DNA from: Kurthia sibirica
Lineage (GTDB): Bacteria > Bacillota > Bacilli > Bacillales_A > Planococcaceae
NCBI RefSeq assembly: GCF_003143975.1
Contig: NZ_QFVR01000010.1
Span: 1 to 64,000, forward strand
Direction: 5' to 3'
Length of the DNA: 64,000 nt
Part shown: one piece after another, positions 24,536 to 34,465 of the stretch
How the letters are laid out: each line of letters begins with the position of its first letter
Numbering within the stretch: position 1 is the first letter of the stretch
Program-made: the position numbers and the translations under genes
Notes under the pieces: model-generated
Databases searched by the model: none
The model's input: only the letters and a program-made list of their open reading frames with translations
What the model was told of the DNA's origin: nothing

Positions 24536-24633
24536 ACAAATAGATGATGGAAGAACTATTACCTGTGGAAAGTACACGTATGGTCGTGCACAATCCATAG
24601 GTATTTTTACAGTAAGAGACAATTAATTTACTG

Positions 24634-24659
24634 AAGCGAATCATTTTGCTTGTTTTTTT
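24634..24659 (+). terminator. Terminator after ligA
   Basis: AAGCGAA (24634-24640) pairs with TTTGCTT (24645-24651) around a TCAT loop, followed by seven T after one G. Modest stem. The rest of the 335-base gap 24536-24870 shows no gene. Confidence 0.6.
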
Positions 24660-24870
24660 CATAGTTACTATAGAAAAAATAGTGCATAATATAAATAAAG
24701 ATGTCATAGTAATTGAAATAATGCATGAATAAAGCGAACGTTTTACAATTTATAACGTCATTTATTGTTATAAAGATAAAATGATTACTGTTAAAAGTAG
24801 TTTCTGATGTTCAAGACATTCATACAGCATCTCGTCGATAAATTTACAAAGTAAAGGAGCCATTGCTAAA

Positions 24871-26010
24871 ATGAAAAAACTCCGCTGGATTCCAGTAGTG
24901 TTAACTGCTGTCATGCTTGCTGGGTGTACATCACCACTTTCTAAAGAAACGAAAGAGGTCGTGTCGTCGAACAAAAATGATGAGGAAACAACAATAATTC
25001 CGAATACGACAATTGATGGACAGTACTACCGCACTCTTTTACCATATAAAGAAAGTTTAAGCCGTGGCTTAATCGTATCGAATGTCTATTCGAAGTATGA
25101 TGTGAAAGAAGTCGAAAATGGTTTGACGCGTATTTCGCGGAAAATGTATAGTCCAGATGATTATTTCTTTCAAGAGGGCCAATATTTAGACAAAGATACC
25201 GTATCTAGTTGGCTTGCGCGTAGCAACCAAACAGAGGATGGTTTGAATCCAAGTGACAAAGGCTTATCGGTTAAAGACCGAGCAACAAAAGCACCTGTTT
25301 ATCTAGCTCATATTATTGAACAAGATTATTTGACACAATCAGGGAAAAATAAAGTGAAACTTTCTGGTATTTCAATTGGTCTAGCGCTTAATTCTATTTA
25401 CTACTATCAAAAAGAAGCATTTGGTGCAACATTTGAAGAACCTATACCAGATGCAAAAGTTTTAGAAAATGGACAAAAAATAGCTGATCAAATTGTAAAA
25501 CGTATGCGAGATATTGACGGCTTAGCAAATGTACCAATTACGGTAGGTTTATTTAAACAACAAGAACGCGGCGCAATCGTACCTGGTTCATATATTGCAT
25601 ATGGCGAAACAGGAGAAGGCAAAGCGAGCATTAAAGATTGGAAAAAAATCAAAGAACAATTTGTACTCTTCCCAATGAAAAATCCAACGGATGAGTTTAG
25701 ACAAGTAAATGATAATTTTACTGTGTTTAAAACGAATATCGATAATTATTTTGCTAACTCTGCCAATATTATCGGTACGGGTTACTATACGGATGATACT
25801 GTTGAAACATTGAAAATAGATATGCCGATTAAATTTTATGGTTCAGCTGAAATTACTGGTTTTGCACAGTATGTCTCAAGTGAAGTATTAAAGCAATTTC
25901 CGAAAAATATGAAAGTAGAAGTGAGTATTACATCTGTGAATGGACCGGAAGCGTTGGTTGTCAAAGAACGTAATGATACGGAAACATATGTACACTTATA
26001 CAATGATTAA
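24871..26010 (+). CDS. camS: CamS family sex-pheromone lipoprotein
   Basis: A secreted lipoprotein of the CamS family (YerH in B. subtilis). The signal peptide MKKLRWIPVVLTAVMLAG ends in the lipobox LAGC with lipidated Cys19. The 379 residues include paired CamS repeats with KDWKKIKEQF and the ISIGLALNS segment. In Staphylococcus aureus the cleaved signal peptide of CamS yields a plasmid-inducing pheromone; the corresponding hydrophobic stretch here is PVVLTAVMLAG. AAGGAG precedes the ATG. A strong terminator follows. Confidence 0.9.
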   Translation: MKKLRWIPVVLTAVMLAGCTSPLSKETKEVVSSNKNDEETTIIPNTTIDGQYYRTLLPYKESLSRGLIVSNVYSKYDVKEVENGLTRISRKMYSPDDYFFQEGQYLDKDTVSSWLARSNQTEDGLNPSDKGLSVKDRATKAPVYLAHIIEQDYLTQSGKNKVKLSGISIGLALNSIYYYQKEAFGATFEEPIPDAKVLENGQKIADQIVKRMRDIDGLANVPITVGLFKQQERGAIVPGSYIAYGETGEGKASIKDWKKIKEQFVLFPMKNPTDEFRQVNDNFTVFKTNIDNYFANSANIIGTGYYTDDTVETLKIDMPIKFYGSAEITGFAQYVSSEVLKQFPKNMKVEVSITSVNGPEALVVKERNDTETYVHLYND

Positions 26011-26023
26011 TATAGGATAGACG

Positions 26024-26058
26024 ACGCGCAAGAATCATATGATTCTTGCGCGTTTTTT
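26024..26058 (+). terminator. Terminator after camS
   Basis: ACGCGCAAGAATCA (26024-26037) pairs with TGATTCTTGCGCGT (26040-26053), with almost no loop, followed by TTTTTT. Confidence 0.92.
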
Positions 26059-26579
26059 AGTTCTATTGTAAAGGAGGATTTATAGGGAGTACATGTAAAT
26101 CACATCGTAAGTGATCTGGATGTATCAAAAATGTTGAAAAACGAAGAATGGATCGTTGTTTATGTAAGAAGTGAACTAGGTGGTTGCATGACTGATTCTT
26201 GTTATGATGGCTCACGAAACGAATCATAGTTGACTTATAACGCAAGTGTTACAGTGAAAATCGAGTAATCGATTCATCAAGATTGTTGTAATTACAAGGA
26301 AAGAAATAAATCATACGCTATTAAAAACAATAGGAATTCCTGTTGCTTTTTCTCCAATCGTAGTTGAACATGAAGAAACGAATCCATATGTGAAAAATAA
26401 GGGTTAAAATCTCACAACTATAAAATACATGGATCACCATCCTGTTTATTCTGTATCAACAGTTGTTATAGAAGGCTTCAAGCACTTTTTGAGCGAAGAG
26501 GCGTAGAAAAGGAAGTTACCATTTTGTGAAAACCCTTTATTTTCAAGTGGTCTCTAACGCTTTACTACATAAAAGCATC
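26059..26579 (+). pseudogene. Non-coding stretch with short decayed reading frames
   Basis: No intact gene lies here. Three short frames read like protein but are broken by stops and shifts: one around 26090-26229 (HIVSDLDVSK..., ending in TAG), one around 26304-26406 (TIGIPVAFSPIVVEHEE...), and one around 26430-26505. I could not assign them to a family with any certainty. An over-read spacer is the alternative. In B. subtilis this interval holds opuE and yerI, neither of which is recognisable here. Confidence 0.3.
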
Positions 26580-26609
26580 TTGCTTACAGTAGGGCAGAAA
26601 TGATATTAT
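26580..26609 (+). promoter_or_regulatory. Candidate promoter of gatCAB
   Basis: TTGCTT at 26580-26585, an 18-base spacer and TATTAT at 26604-26609, about 35 bases before the gatC start. Confidence 0.5.
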
Positions 26610-26644
26610 TGTACGTATGGTTATCGAATTTGGAGGTGTAAAAC

Positions 26645-26938
26645 ATGGCAAAACTTACAGTTGATGAAGTAAAACACGTAGCAAATCTTGCACGTCTAGC
26701 GATTACAGAAGCAGAAGCAGAAAAATTCGCAGAGCAATTAGGTGCTATAACTGATTTTGCAGCTCAATTAAATGAATTAGATACAACGAACGTAGAACCG
26801 ACTACTCACGTTATTCCACTAGTAAACGTACTACGTGAAGACGTTGCTGCAGAAGGACTTCCTCGCGATCTAATGATGAAAAACGTAAAAGAACAACAAG
26901 ATGGTTTAGTAAAAGTTCCACCAATTATGAACGATTAA
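26645..26938 (+). CDS. gatC: Asp/Glu-tRNA amidotransferase subunit C
   Basis: A 97-residue subunit that stabilises GatA and wraps around the GatA-GatB interface. Typical start KLTVDEVKHVANLARLAI, a helical pair, and the extended VEPTTHVIPLVNVLREDV segment. GGAGGTG precedes the ATG. First gene of gatCAB. Confidence 0.95.
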   Translation: MAKLTVDEVKHVANLARLAITEAEAEKFAEQLGAITDFAAQLNELDTTNVEPTTHVIPLVNVLREDVAAEGLPRDLMMKNVKEQQDGLVKVPPIMND

Positions 26939-26962
26939 GAACAAACCAAGGAGGCATATCGG

Positions 26963-28426
26963 ATGTCATTGTTTAAACATACATCAGCAGAAATGCAAGA
27001 GCTTCTTAAAAATAAAGAAGTATCAATTGCAGACTTAACTGCTGAAGCATTTGCTCGCATCGACGCATTAGACGGCGAAGTAGGCGCATTTTTAGCATTG
27101 AATAAAGAAACAGCAACTGCACAAGCAGCTGAAATGGATCAAGTTCCATTTTCAGAGCGTGGACCACTTTTTGGTTTACCAATTGGTGTGAAAGATAATA
27201 TCGTTACAGAAGGATTAGAAACAACTTGTGCTTCAAAAATCCTTGAAGGTTTCAACCCTATTTATGATGCAACTGTTGTACAAAAATTACGTGCAGCTGG
27301 CATGATTACTGTAGGGAAAGTGAATATGGATGAATTTGCAATGGGTTCTGCAAACGAAAACTCAAGCATCAAGCCTGTTCACAACCCTTGGAATTTCAAC
27401 CATGTACCAGGTGGTTCTTCAGGTGGTTCAGCAGCAGCAGTAGCAGCTGGCGAAGTACCATTCACATTAGGCTCTGATACAGGTGGTTCCATCCGTCAAC
27501 CAGCAGCATATTGTGGTGTAGTAGGTATGAAACCTACATACGGTCGTGTATCACGTTTTGGCTTGGTAGCATTTGCATCTTCTCTAGATCAAATTGGACC
27601 AATCACTCGTAATGTACGTGATAACGCTTTAATCCTTGAAGCAATCTCAGGTGTTGATGAGCATGATTCAACTTCAGCAAATGTGGAAGTACCAAGTTTT
27701 GTTGATGCTATTACAGGTGATATCAAAGGTCTGAAAATCGCTGTACCAAAAGAATATTTAGCTGAAGGTGTCAGCGACGCTGTACGTAATTCTGTACAAC
27801 AAGCAATCGACACACTAAAAGGTTTAGGTGCAACTGTAGATGAAGTATCATTACCGCATTCTAAATATGCCTTAGCAGCATACTATATCCTTTCTTCTTC
27901 AGAAGCTTCATCTAACCTTGCGCGTTTTGATGGGATCCGCTATGGTTTCCGTGCTGAAAATGTTGCAAATTTAGAGGAGTTATATACACAAACACGTGCA
28001 CAAGGTTTTGGCGATGAGGTTAAACGTCGTATCATGTTGGGTACTTATTCATTAAGTGCTGGTACGTATGACGCATATTATAAAAAAGCACAACAGGTCC
28101 GTACGCTAATCAAAAAAGATTTTGATGATGTTTTTGCAAACTATGATGTGATTGTTGGACCTACAACACCAACGCCAGCATTCAAATTAGGCGAAAACTT
28201 ACAAGATCCAATGACTGTATATGCGAATGATATTTTAACAGTTCCGATTAACCTTGCCGGTGTACCAGCGATCTCAATCCCATGTGGCTTTGATGGCGAC
28301 CTACCAATCGGTTTACAAATTATCGGTAACTACTTCGCAGAGGGTACAGTTTACAATGTGGCAGATTCGTTTGAAAAAGCGACAGACTTCCACACGAAAA
28401 CACCTCAAACTTGGGAGGTAAAATAA
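26963..28426 (+). CDS. gatA: Asp/Glu-tRNA amidotransferase subunit A
   Basis: Amidase-signature glutaminase that frees ammonia for transamidation of Glu-tRNA(Gln) and Asp-tRNA(Asn). The 487 residues keep the catalytic triad Lys77 (GVKDN), Ser152 ([11 protein letters not shown]) and Ser176 ([12 protein letters not shown]). AAGGAGG upstream. One base separates it from gatB. Confidence 0.96.
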   Translation: MSLFKHTSAEMQELLKNKEVSIADLTAEAFARIDALDGEVGAFLALNKETATAQAAEMDQVPFSERGPLFGLPIGVKDNIVTEGLETTCASKILEGFNPIYDATVVQKLRAAGMITVGKVNMDEFAMGSANENSSIKPVHNPWNFNHVPGGSSGGSAAAVAAGEVPFTLGSDTGGSIRQPAAYCGVVGMKPTYGRVSRFGLVAFASSLDQIGPITRNVRDNALILEAISGVDEHDSTSANVEVPSFVDAITGDIKGLKIAVPKEYLAEGVSDAVRNSVQQAIDTLKGLGATVDEVSLPHSKYALAAYYILSSSEASSNLARFDGIRYGFRAENVANLEELYTQTRAQGFGDEVKRRIMLGTYSLSAGTYDAYYKKAQQVRTLIKKDFDDVFANYDVIVGPTTPTPAFKLGENLQDPMTVYANDILTVPINLAGVPAISIPCGFDGDLPIGLQIIGNYFAEGTVYNVADSFEKATDFHTKTPQTWEVK

Positions 28427-28427
28427 T

Positions 28428-29855
28428 ATGAATTTCGAAACAGTCATCGGCTTAGAGGTCCATGTAGAATTAAAAACACAATCTAAAATTTTCTCACAAT
28501 CACCAAACCATTTTGGTGCTGAACCAAATACAAATACGTCAGTTGTCGATTTAGGCTATCCAGGCGTATTACCTGTAGTCAATAAAGAAGTGGTAAACTA
28601 TGCTATGCGTGCAGCTCTTGCATTGAATATGGATATTAACCAAAATACTAAGTTTGATCGCAAAAACTATTTTTATCCAGATAATCCAAAAGCGTATCAA
28701 ATTTCACAATTTGATAAACCAATTGGTGAAAATGGTTGGATTGATATTGAAGTAGATGGCGTGAAAAAACGAATCGGTATTACGCGTCTTCATATGGAAG
28801 AAGATGCAGGTAAACTAACGCACGGCAAAAACTCATCATTAGTCGATTATAATCGTCAAGGAACACCGCTAGTAGAGATTGTTTCTGAACCAGATATCCG
28901 CACACCAGAAGAAGCGTATGCGTACCTTGAAAAAATCAAAGCAATCATCCAATATACTGGCGTATCAGATGTACGTATGGAAGAAGGGTCACTACGTTGT
29001 GATGCCAATATTTCAATCCGTCCATACGGTCGCGAGGAATTTGGTACAAAAGCGGAGCTTAAAAACTTAAACTCATTCAACTTTGTACGTCGTGGTCTTG
29101 AGTATGAAGAAGAACGCCAAGCAGCTGTTTTAAATGCCGGTGGCGAAATCAAACAAGAAACACGTAAGTTTGATGAAAAAACGGGTAAGACATTGTTAAT
29201 GCGCATTAAAGAAGGTGCAGATGATTATCGTTACTTCCCTGAACCAGATTTAGTGAATATCGTAATTTCTGATGAGTGGTTAGAACGTGAAAAATCACTA
29301 ATTCCTGAATTACCAGATGCACGTAAAGTACGATATGTAGCTGAATTTGGTCTACCAGCATATGATGCACATGTCTTAACATTATCTAAAACAATGGCAG
29401 ATTTCTTTGAAGCTACTGTGGCAGAAGGTGCAGATGCAAAACTTGCTTCAAACTGGTTAATGGGTGAAGTAAGTGCCTATTTAAATGCTGAACAAAAAGA
29501 ATTAGAGCAAACTGAATTAACACCAAAAGGCTTAGCTGGAATGGTGAAATTGATTACTGCTGGCACAATCTCTTCTAAAATCGCTAAAAAAGTTTTCAAA
29601 GAGTTAGTTGAAAATGGTGGCGAGGCAGAAAAAATCGTCAAAGAAAAAGGCTTAGTGCAAATTTCTGACGAAGGTGCTTTATTGAAGATGGTAACAGATG
29701 TTTTAGATGCAAATGCGCAATCGATTGAAGATTTCAAAAATGGTAAAGATCGTGCGATTGGTTTCTTAGTTGGTCAAATTATGAAAGCATCACGTGGTCA
29801 AGCTAACCCACAAATGGTTAATAAGTTGCTAATTGAGGAAATAAACAAACGCTAA
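28428..29855 (+). CDS. gatB: Asp/Glu-tRNA amidotransferase subunit B
   Basis: Kinase/transamidase subunit that activates the misacylated tRNA. The 475 residues show the N-terminal cradle [26 protein letters not shown]-like [28 protein letters not shown], and [10 protein letters not shown]-like LHMEEDAGK. The C-terminal YqeY-like tail ends [18 protein letters not shown]. Complete length. Confidence 0.96.
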   Translation: MNFETVIGLEVHVELKTQSKIFSQSPNHFGAEPNTNTSVVDLGYPGVLPVVNKEVVNYAMRAALALNMDINQNTKFDRKNYFYPDNPKAYQISQFDKPIGENGWIDIEVDGVKKRIGITRLHMEEDAGKLTHGKNSSLVDYNRQGTPLVEIVSEPDIRTPEEAYAYLEKIKAIIQYTGVSDVRMEEGSLRCDANISIRPYGREEFGTKAELKNLNSFNFVRRGLEYEEERQAAVLNAGGEIKQETRKFDEKTGKTLLMRIKEGADDYRYFPEPDLVNIVISDEWLEREKSLIPELPDARKVRYVAEFGLPAYDAHVLTLSKTMADFFEATVAEGADAKLASNWLMGEVSAYLNAEQKELEQTELTPKGLAGMVKLITAGTISSKIAKKVFKELVENGGEAEKIVKEKGLVQISDEGALLKMVTDVLDANAQSIEDFKNGKDRAIGFLVGQIMKASRGQANPQMVNKLLIEEINKR

Positions 29856-29869
29856 ATTTTGCGTGAAAT

Positions 29870-29916
29870 TAAACCGCTTATAGTCGATGAAGGTCGATTA
29901 TGAGCGGTTTTCCTAT
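29870..29916 (+). terminator. Terminator after gatB
   Basis: AAACCGCTTAT (about 29871-29881) pairs with ATGAGCGGTTTT, with an internal TCG/CGA extension, followed by CCTATTTT. Confidence 0.8.
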
Positions 29917-29962
29917 TTTGGTACTCTTCGTCCAATTTTATAGACCATTTCACCCTGTTTTT

Positions 29963-29991
29963 TTGTATCATTGTAATATAAACTTTATATT
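29963..29991 (+). promoter_or_regulatory. Candidate dlt operon promoter
   Basis: TTGTAT at 29963-29968, 17 bases, TATATT at 29986-29991, about 90 bases before dltX. Confidence 0.4.
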
Positions 29992-30079
29992 GTCGTAATA
30001 AATGATATAGTTTTAATGGCAGTGAAACTTTTTATAAGCTAAACACGTTAATAGTAATATGTTGGAAGGAGCAAGTAAA

Positions 30080-30217
30080 ATGATGAAAATGAAAGAAAAT
30101 AGTACATTAGGTTTCATCAGTAGAACTTTATTTTATTTTAGTATTTTAGTATTGCTCGTATTAATTTATGGTTTCCATGATATGAATGCAGGTCCATTTA
30201 TTTATGCTGAGTTTTAA
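30080..30217 (+). CDS. dltX: DltX, teichoic acid D-Ala incorporation protein
   Basis: A 45-residue membrane peptide too short for usual gene finders. One transmembrane helix (about 17-31, TLFYFSILVLLVLIY) is followed by the conserved C-terminal tail ending PFIYAEF, the DltX hallmark. It lies directly ahead of dltA, as in other Firmicutes. Known DltX works with DltB/DltD in moving D-alanine to teichoic acids. GGAAGGAG precedes two possible ATGs at 30080 and 30083. Confidence 0.9.
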   Translation: MMKMKENSTLGFISRTLFYFSILVLLVLIYGFHDMNAGPFIYAEF

Positions 30218-30234
30218 GAAAGGAAGTGTTACGT

Positions 30235-31733
30235 ATGAATATGCTGCAGCAAATCGCTACTATCGCGGCAGCAAGTCCAGAGAAAATAGCATACAGATCT
30301 GAAGGGGAAGTTATTTCCTATGGCGATCTCTGGCAACAATCAAATGAGGTAGCAGCCGCAATCCGTGCGAGCAATCTCAAAAAAATAGTCCCATTGCGAT
30401 TTACGGACATATGTCACCACAGCAAATCGTTGCCTTTTTAGGAGCGACAAAAGCTGGTCATCCTTACATTCCGCTTGATATTTCGATTCCAAATGAACGC
30501 GTATTGCATATTTTGGAAGCATCGAAATCTTCACTACTACTTTCTACAGAGCACTTGGATTTACAAGTAGCTACGCCGCACCACACAGTAGAAGAAATGC
30601 GACAAAAAGGTGAACACGCAGAGGACGACACGGCTACATGGATCGAGGAAGATCAAGTTTTTTATATTATCTATACTTCCGGTAGCACTGGAAAACCAAA
30701 GGGCGTTCAAATTTCACATGCAAATTTATCTCACTTTGTTGATTGGCTAGGGGAAGAATGCTCTCTTCCAAATGGTGTCTTTTTAAATCAAGCACCATAC
30801 TCCTTCGACTTATCAGTGATGGACCTTTACCCAGCTTTAGCTTTAGGTAATGAGCTTCATGCGCTAACAAAAAAACAGATTGAACATGCCGCTAGTCTTT
30901 TTGAAGAATTACAGCAATCAAAAATCGCTGTTTGGACGACGACGCCTTCATTTGCAAAAATTTGTTTAATGAATCCCGAGTGGAATGAACAAATGATGCC
31001 AAATTTACAAACGTTTTTATTTTGTGGAGAGGTATTACCAAACAGTGTAGCAAAAGAATTATTAATTCGATTCCCACAGGCGAAAGTCTTTAACTTATAC
31101 GGTCCAACGGAAACAACAGTGGCTGTCACTGCGGTGGAAGTAACGACTGAACTATTAACTAAGTACGAACAATTACCAATCGCAAAAGCATCATCGTCAA
31201 AATTGAAAGTATTAAATGATACGCTTCAATCAGTAGAAGATGGGCAAAAAGGTGAGTTGGTGATCTTTGGCGATACAGTTAGCTCTGAAGGCTACTTATA
31301 TGCCACTGAGCAGAGTGAAGAAGTATTTAAAGATTTTGATGGTGAGCGTATCTATAAAGCCGGTGACCTTGGTTATTTGAAGGATGGTTATATTTTTTAT
31401 GCAGGACGCTCAGATTTCCAAGTAAAATTACATGGTTATCGCATGGAAATTGAAGAGATTGAGAAAAAAATCGAAGCCTTAAAAGAAGTGGCAAGTTGTG
31501 CTGTATTACCTATTAAAAAGGATGAAGAAGTTGTGTCACTGACGGCTATGATTGTCTTGCACGATGAATTGGTAGACAAACCATTCAAAATGACAAAACA
31601 TTTAAAAGCGTTATTGTTACAATCCATTCCAAGTTATATGGTGCCTAAAAAATTCACGTATTTAGCAGCGATGCCATTAAATATTAATGGTAAGATTGAT
31701 CGAAAAAGATTGGCGGTTGAAACAGATTTATGA
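30235..31733 (+). pseudogene. dltA: dltA, D-alanine-carrier ligase, frameshifted
   Basis: Adenylates D-alanine and loads it on DltC. The coding sequence is split. Frame one (30235 to about 30385) gives the N-terminus up to ASNLKK. The following frame, from about 30385, gives NSPIAIYGHMSPQQI and then the complete remainder, including YTSGSTGKPKG, NLYGPTETTV and the C-terminal lysine motif NGKIDRKRL. The shift falls in a run of seven A (30379-30385); eight A would restore an uninterrupted enzyme of about 500 residues. All downstream motifs are intact and dltX/B/C/D look functional, so this may be a sequencing error, a phase-variable tract, or transcriptional slippage rather than true decay. The start at 30235 has AAAGGAAG upstream. 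Confidence 0.88.
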
Positions 31734-32914
31734 TTCCGTATAGTGACTTTACCTTCTTTTATATTATCGGTATTTTATTAATACCATCCGTTATATTAGG
31801 GTTAGTAGGACGTTCATCGAAAAAATATAATATGTTTATTTCGGTTATTATTCTTGCGCTAATCTTTGGTGTTAGAATGGGTGATTTTTCAATCAATTGG
31901 AAATCGTTCATCTCTATTACTCTGTTTACAGTATTCCAAGTACTCTTGATTAAGTGCTATCATAAATATCGTATGACTAAAAATACAGCATCTATTTTTG
32001 TCCTTGCCGTAATTTTGGGGATTTTACCATTAGTGCTTGTAAAAGTGCTACCATTTTTTGACTTGCATGTATTTGGCTTTTTAGGGGTATCCTATATTAC
32101 GTTCAAAGCGGTTCAAATTATTATGGAAACACGCGATGGCATGATGAAAAAAGAAAACATTGCCATTTCAGAACTTATTTATTTCCTCTTGTTTTTCCCG
32201 ACAGTGTCATCAGGTCCTATCGATCGGTGGAAGCGATTTGATAAGGATTTTAAAACGATTCCAACGAAGGACGCTTATCGTGAGATGTTATACAAAGGTA
32301 TTAATAGCATTTTCTTAGGTTTTTTCTATAAGTTTATCGTTGCCTTTTTGCTCTACAATAAAGTATTAATGTATTTACCAGATCGTACATTCGGTAATTT
32401 AAATTTCTTTGAAGGTCATTTAATGTATATGTATGTCTACAGTTTACATTTATTCTTTGATTTCGCCGGCTATAGTTGTTTCGCCATTGGTGTCAGCTAT
32501 ATTATGGGTGTTAAAACACCTCAGAACTTTAATTTACCGTTTATCAGTCGAAATATTAAAGATTTCTGGAACCGTTGGCATATGAGTTTGTCCTTTTGGT
32601 TCCGTGATTATGTTTATATGCGCTTCGTTTTTTGGATGACTAAGAAGAAGTGGATTAAAAATCGTTTTGTCGTTTCATATATTGGTTATTTCTTGTTATT
32701 CTTCTTGATGGGAATATGGCATGGTCTCGAACTTCATTTTGTTGTCTATGGACTGTACCATGCACTACTCATCATTTGCTTCGATAAATTCGAACGATGG
32801 AATAAAAAGAAAAAAATCTGGAAAGATAATAAATGGACACATGCACTGGGAATTATCATTACATTCCATGTAGTATGTTTTGGTTTTTATATTTTCTCAG
32901 GTACACTATTTTAA
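31730..32914 (+). CDS. dltB: DltB, membrane O-acyltransferase
   Basis: MBOAT-family multi-pass membrane protein that passes D-alanine from DltC to the outer face. The 394 residues have about 10-11 hydrophobic segments, the NIKDFWNRWHMSLSFWFRDY motif, and the catalytic MBOAT histidine, His331, in GIWHGLE. ATGA overlap with the end of dltA supports one translational unit. Confidence 0.93.
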   Translation: MIPYSDFTFFYIIGILLIPSVILGLVGRSSKKYNMFISVIILALIFGVRMGDFSINWKSFISITLFTVFQVLLIKCYHKYRMTKNTASIFVLAVILGILPLVLVKVLPFFDLHVFGFLGVSYITFKAVQIIMETRDGMMKKENIAISELIYFLLFFPTVSSGPIDRWKRFDKDFKTIPTKDAYREMLYKGINSIFLGFFYKFIVAFLLYNKVLMYLPDRTFGNLNFFEGHLMYMYVYSLHLFFDFAGYSCFAIGVSYIMGVKTPQNFNLPFISRNIKDFWNRWHMSLSFWFRDYVYMRFVFWMTKKKWIKNRFVVSYIGYFLLFFLMGIWHGLELHFVVYGLYHALLIICFDKFERWNKKKKIWKDNKWTHALGIIITFHVVCFGFYIFSGTLF

Positions 32915-32932
32915 TTAAAGGGAGATTTTATT

Positions 32933-33166
32933 ATGAATAAAGAAAAAGTATTTGCTATATTAGCTGACATTTGTGAAGATGATGTTGTATTAGAGGAGCA
33001 CGACATTGATTTATTTGAAGAAGGTTTATTGGATTCTTTTGGTACGATTAACCTATTAGTAGAATTCGAAGATCAATTAGGTATTAATGTACCGATTACT
33101 GTGTTCAATCGTGAAGAATGGAATACACCAAATAATATTGCAGAGAAGCTTGCTGAGCTTGCATGA
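32933..33166 (+). CDS. dltC: DltC, D-alanyl carrier protein
   Basis: A 77-residue acyl-carrier-like protein. Ser35 in LLDSFGT is the 4'-phosphopantetheine attachment site. The rest is the standard acidic four-helix fold ending EEWNTPNNIAEKL. AAAGGGAG upstream. Its stop overlaps dltD by ATGA. Confidence 0.95.
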   Translation: MNKEKVFAILADICEDDVVLEEHDIDLFEEGLLDSFGTINLLVEFEDQLGINVPITVFNREEWNTPNNIAEKLAELA

Positions 33167-34341
33167 AGAAAATAACGTTCATACCGCTGTTCATTGCGGT
33201 AGTACTCTTTCTCGTATTTTTATTCTTTCCGAATAAAATAATAGAAAAATGGATTTCAGATGACCGAGTTGAACTCGCTAAAACGGAGATGAATCCACTC
33301 GTTTATCAAGGTGCCTATATGCAATCGCGTATGCTAAAAGGGGATAATATGATGCCAATATTTGGCTCATCTGAATTAGTACGCTTTGACCCATTCCACC
33401 CATATAATTATACGAAGGCAGCCGATACGCCATATGACACATACTTAGTTGGGCGTGGCGGTACTCAAAGCTTGACTCATTTTATGAATATCGCTGAGCA
33501 AGGAAAAGATTTACGTGGTAAAAAGGTAGTATTCATTATTTCACCTCAATGGTTTGTGAAAGAGGGCTTGGATGAATTTCATTTTTCGCCTAACTATTCG
33601 ATGTTGCAATCATATGATTTAGCTTTCAATAAAACGATGGATCGATCGTTAAGAAAACGCGGGATGGAGCGTTTATTGCAATTTGATACAGTACAACGAG
33701 ATCACATTTTAAGAACGATGTATGAGTACGAATTATCCGATCATAAAGAGCGCAAAATTTTAGGAAGAGCAGCAAAATTTGTCGGTTCATTCACCCGTCA
33801 ACTACAACATAAAAAGGATATTTATTATTCATTATTTGTAGGTGATTTCAAAGGAGATTTGAAAGCACAGCCGGAACTAGTGGAAGACCGTACATTTGCT
33901 GAGCAAATTAAAGCGTCAGAACAATATGGTAGTGAGCGTGTCAATAATGATTACGGTATTTCTTCTCACTACTATAATAAAAAAATAAAACCAAAACTGG
34001 CTCTATTAAAGGACTATAAATCAGAAGAAGAATATACAGAATCCCCTGAATATGAGGATCTTCAACTTGTGATGGATGCCTTTAAAGATGCAGGAGCGAA
34101 GCCTTTATTCGTATCTATCCCATTAAATGGTAAGTGGTATGACTATGCTGGTTTTGATAAGGATCGTCGTGATGCCTACTATGAAAAAATGGATATGGTT
34201 TTAGAAAAATCTGGTCATGCCTATGTGGATTATACCAATCATGAGGATGACCCGTATTTCTTAACAGATACATTGCATATTGGTTGGAAGGGCTGGGTTT
34301 ACCTAGACCAAACCATGGATGATTTTTATAAACATGATTAA
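33163..34341 (+). CDS. dltD: DltD, D-alanine transfer protein
   Basis: A 392-residue membrane-anchored SGNH-like protein with one N-terminal transmembrane helix (about 4-22) and an extracellular domain. The nucleophile motif FGSSELVRFDP, the oxyanion-region RGGTQSL and the C-terminal DTLHIGWKGW (Asp/His dyad) are present. It completes D-alanylation of lipoteichoic acid. Last gene of dltXABCD. Confidence 0.94.
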   Translation: MKKITFIPLFIAVVLFLVFLFFPNKIIEKWISDDRVELAKTEMNPLVYQGAYMQSRMLKGDNMMPIFGSSELVRFDPFHPYNYTKAADTPYDTYLVGRGGTQSLTHFMNIAEQGKDLRGKKVVFIISPQWFVKEGLDEFHFSPNYSMLQSYDLAFNKTMDRSLRKRGMERLLQFDTVQRDHILRTMYEYELSDHKERKILGRAAKFVGSFTRQLQHKKDIYYSLFVGDFKGDLKAQPELVEDRTFAEQIKASEQYGSERVNNDYGISSHYYNKKIKPKLALLKDYKSEEEYTESPEYEDLQLVMDAFKDAGAKPLFVSIPLNGKWYDYAGFDKDRRDAYYEKMDMVLEKSGHAYVDYTNHEDDPYFLTDTLHIGWKGWVYLDQTMDDFYKHD

Positions 34342-34406
34342 TCATACTTTTTTCTACAACTGTTGAGTAGATGAGTATATGTAATCGGAATAAATAGCAC
34401 AATATA

Positions 34407-34441
34407 AAAGCCCAATCCTGTACTAAAAAGGATTGGGCTTT
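34407..34441. terminator. Bidirectional terminator, dltD / MFS gene
   Basis: AAAGCCCAATCC (34407-34418) pairs with GGATTGGGCTTT (34430-34441). It lies between convergent genes and has A- and T-runs suitable for both. Confidence 0.85.
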
Positions 34442-34465
34442 GTTCATTAAGGGAAGTTGCAATAC

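Noticed and set aside
30370-30390. Programmed -1 ribosomal frameshift in dltA
   Set aside because: The zero-frame heptamer is C-AAA-AAA and no downstream stem or internal ribosome site is evident. Error, slippage during transcription or phase variation are simpler.
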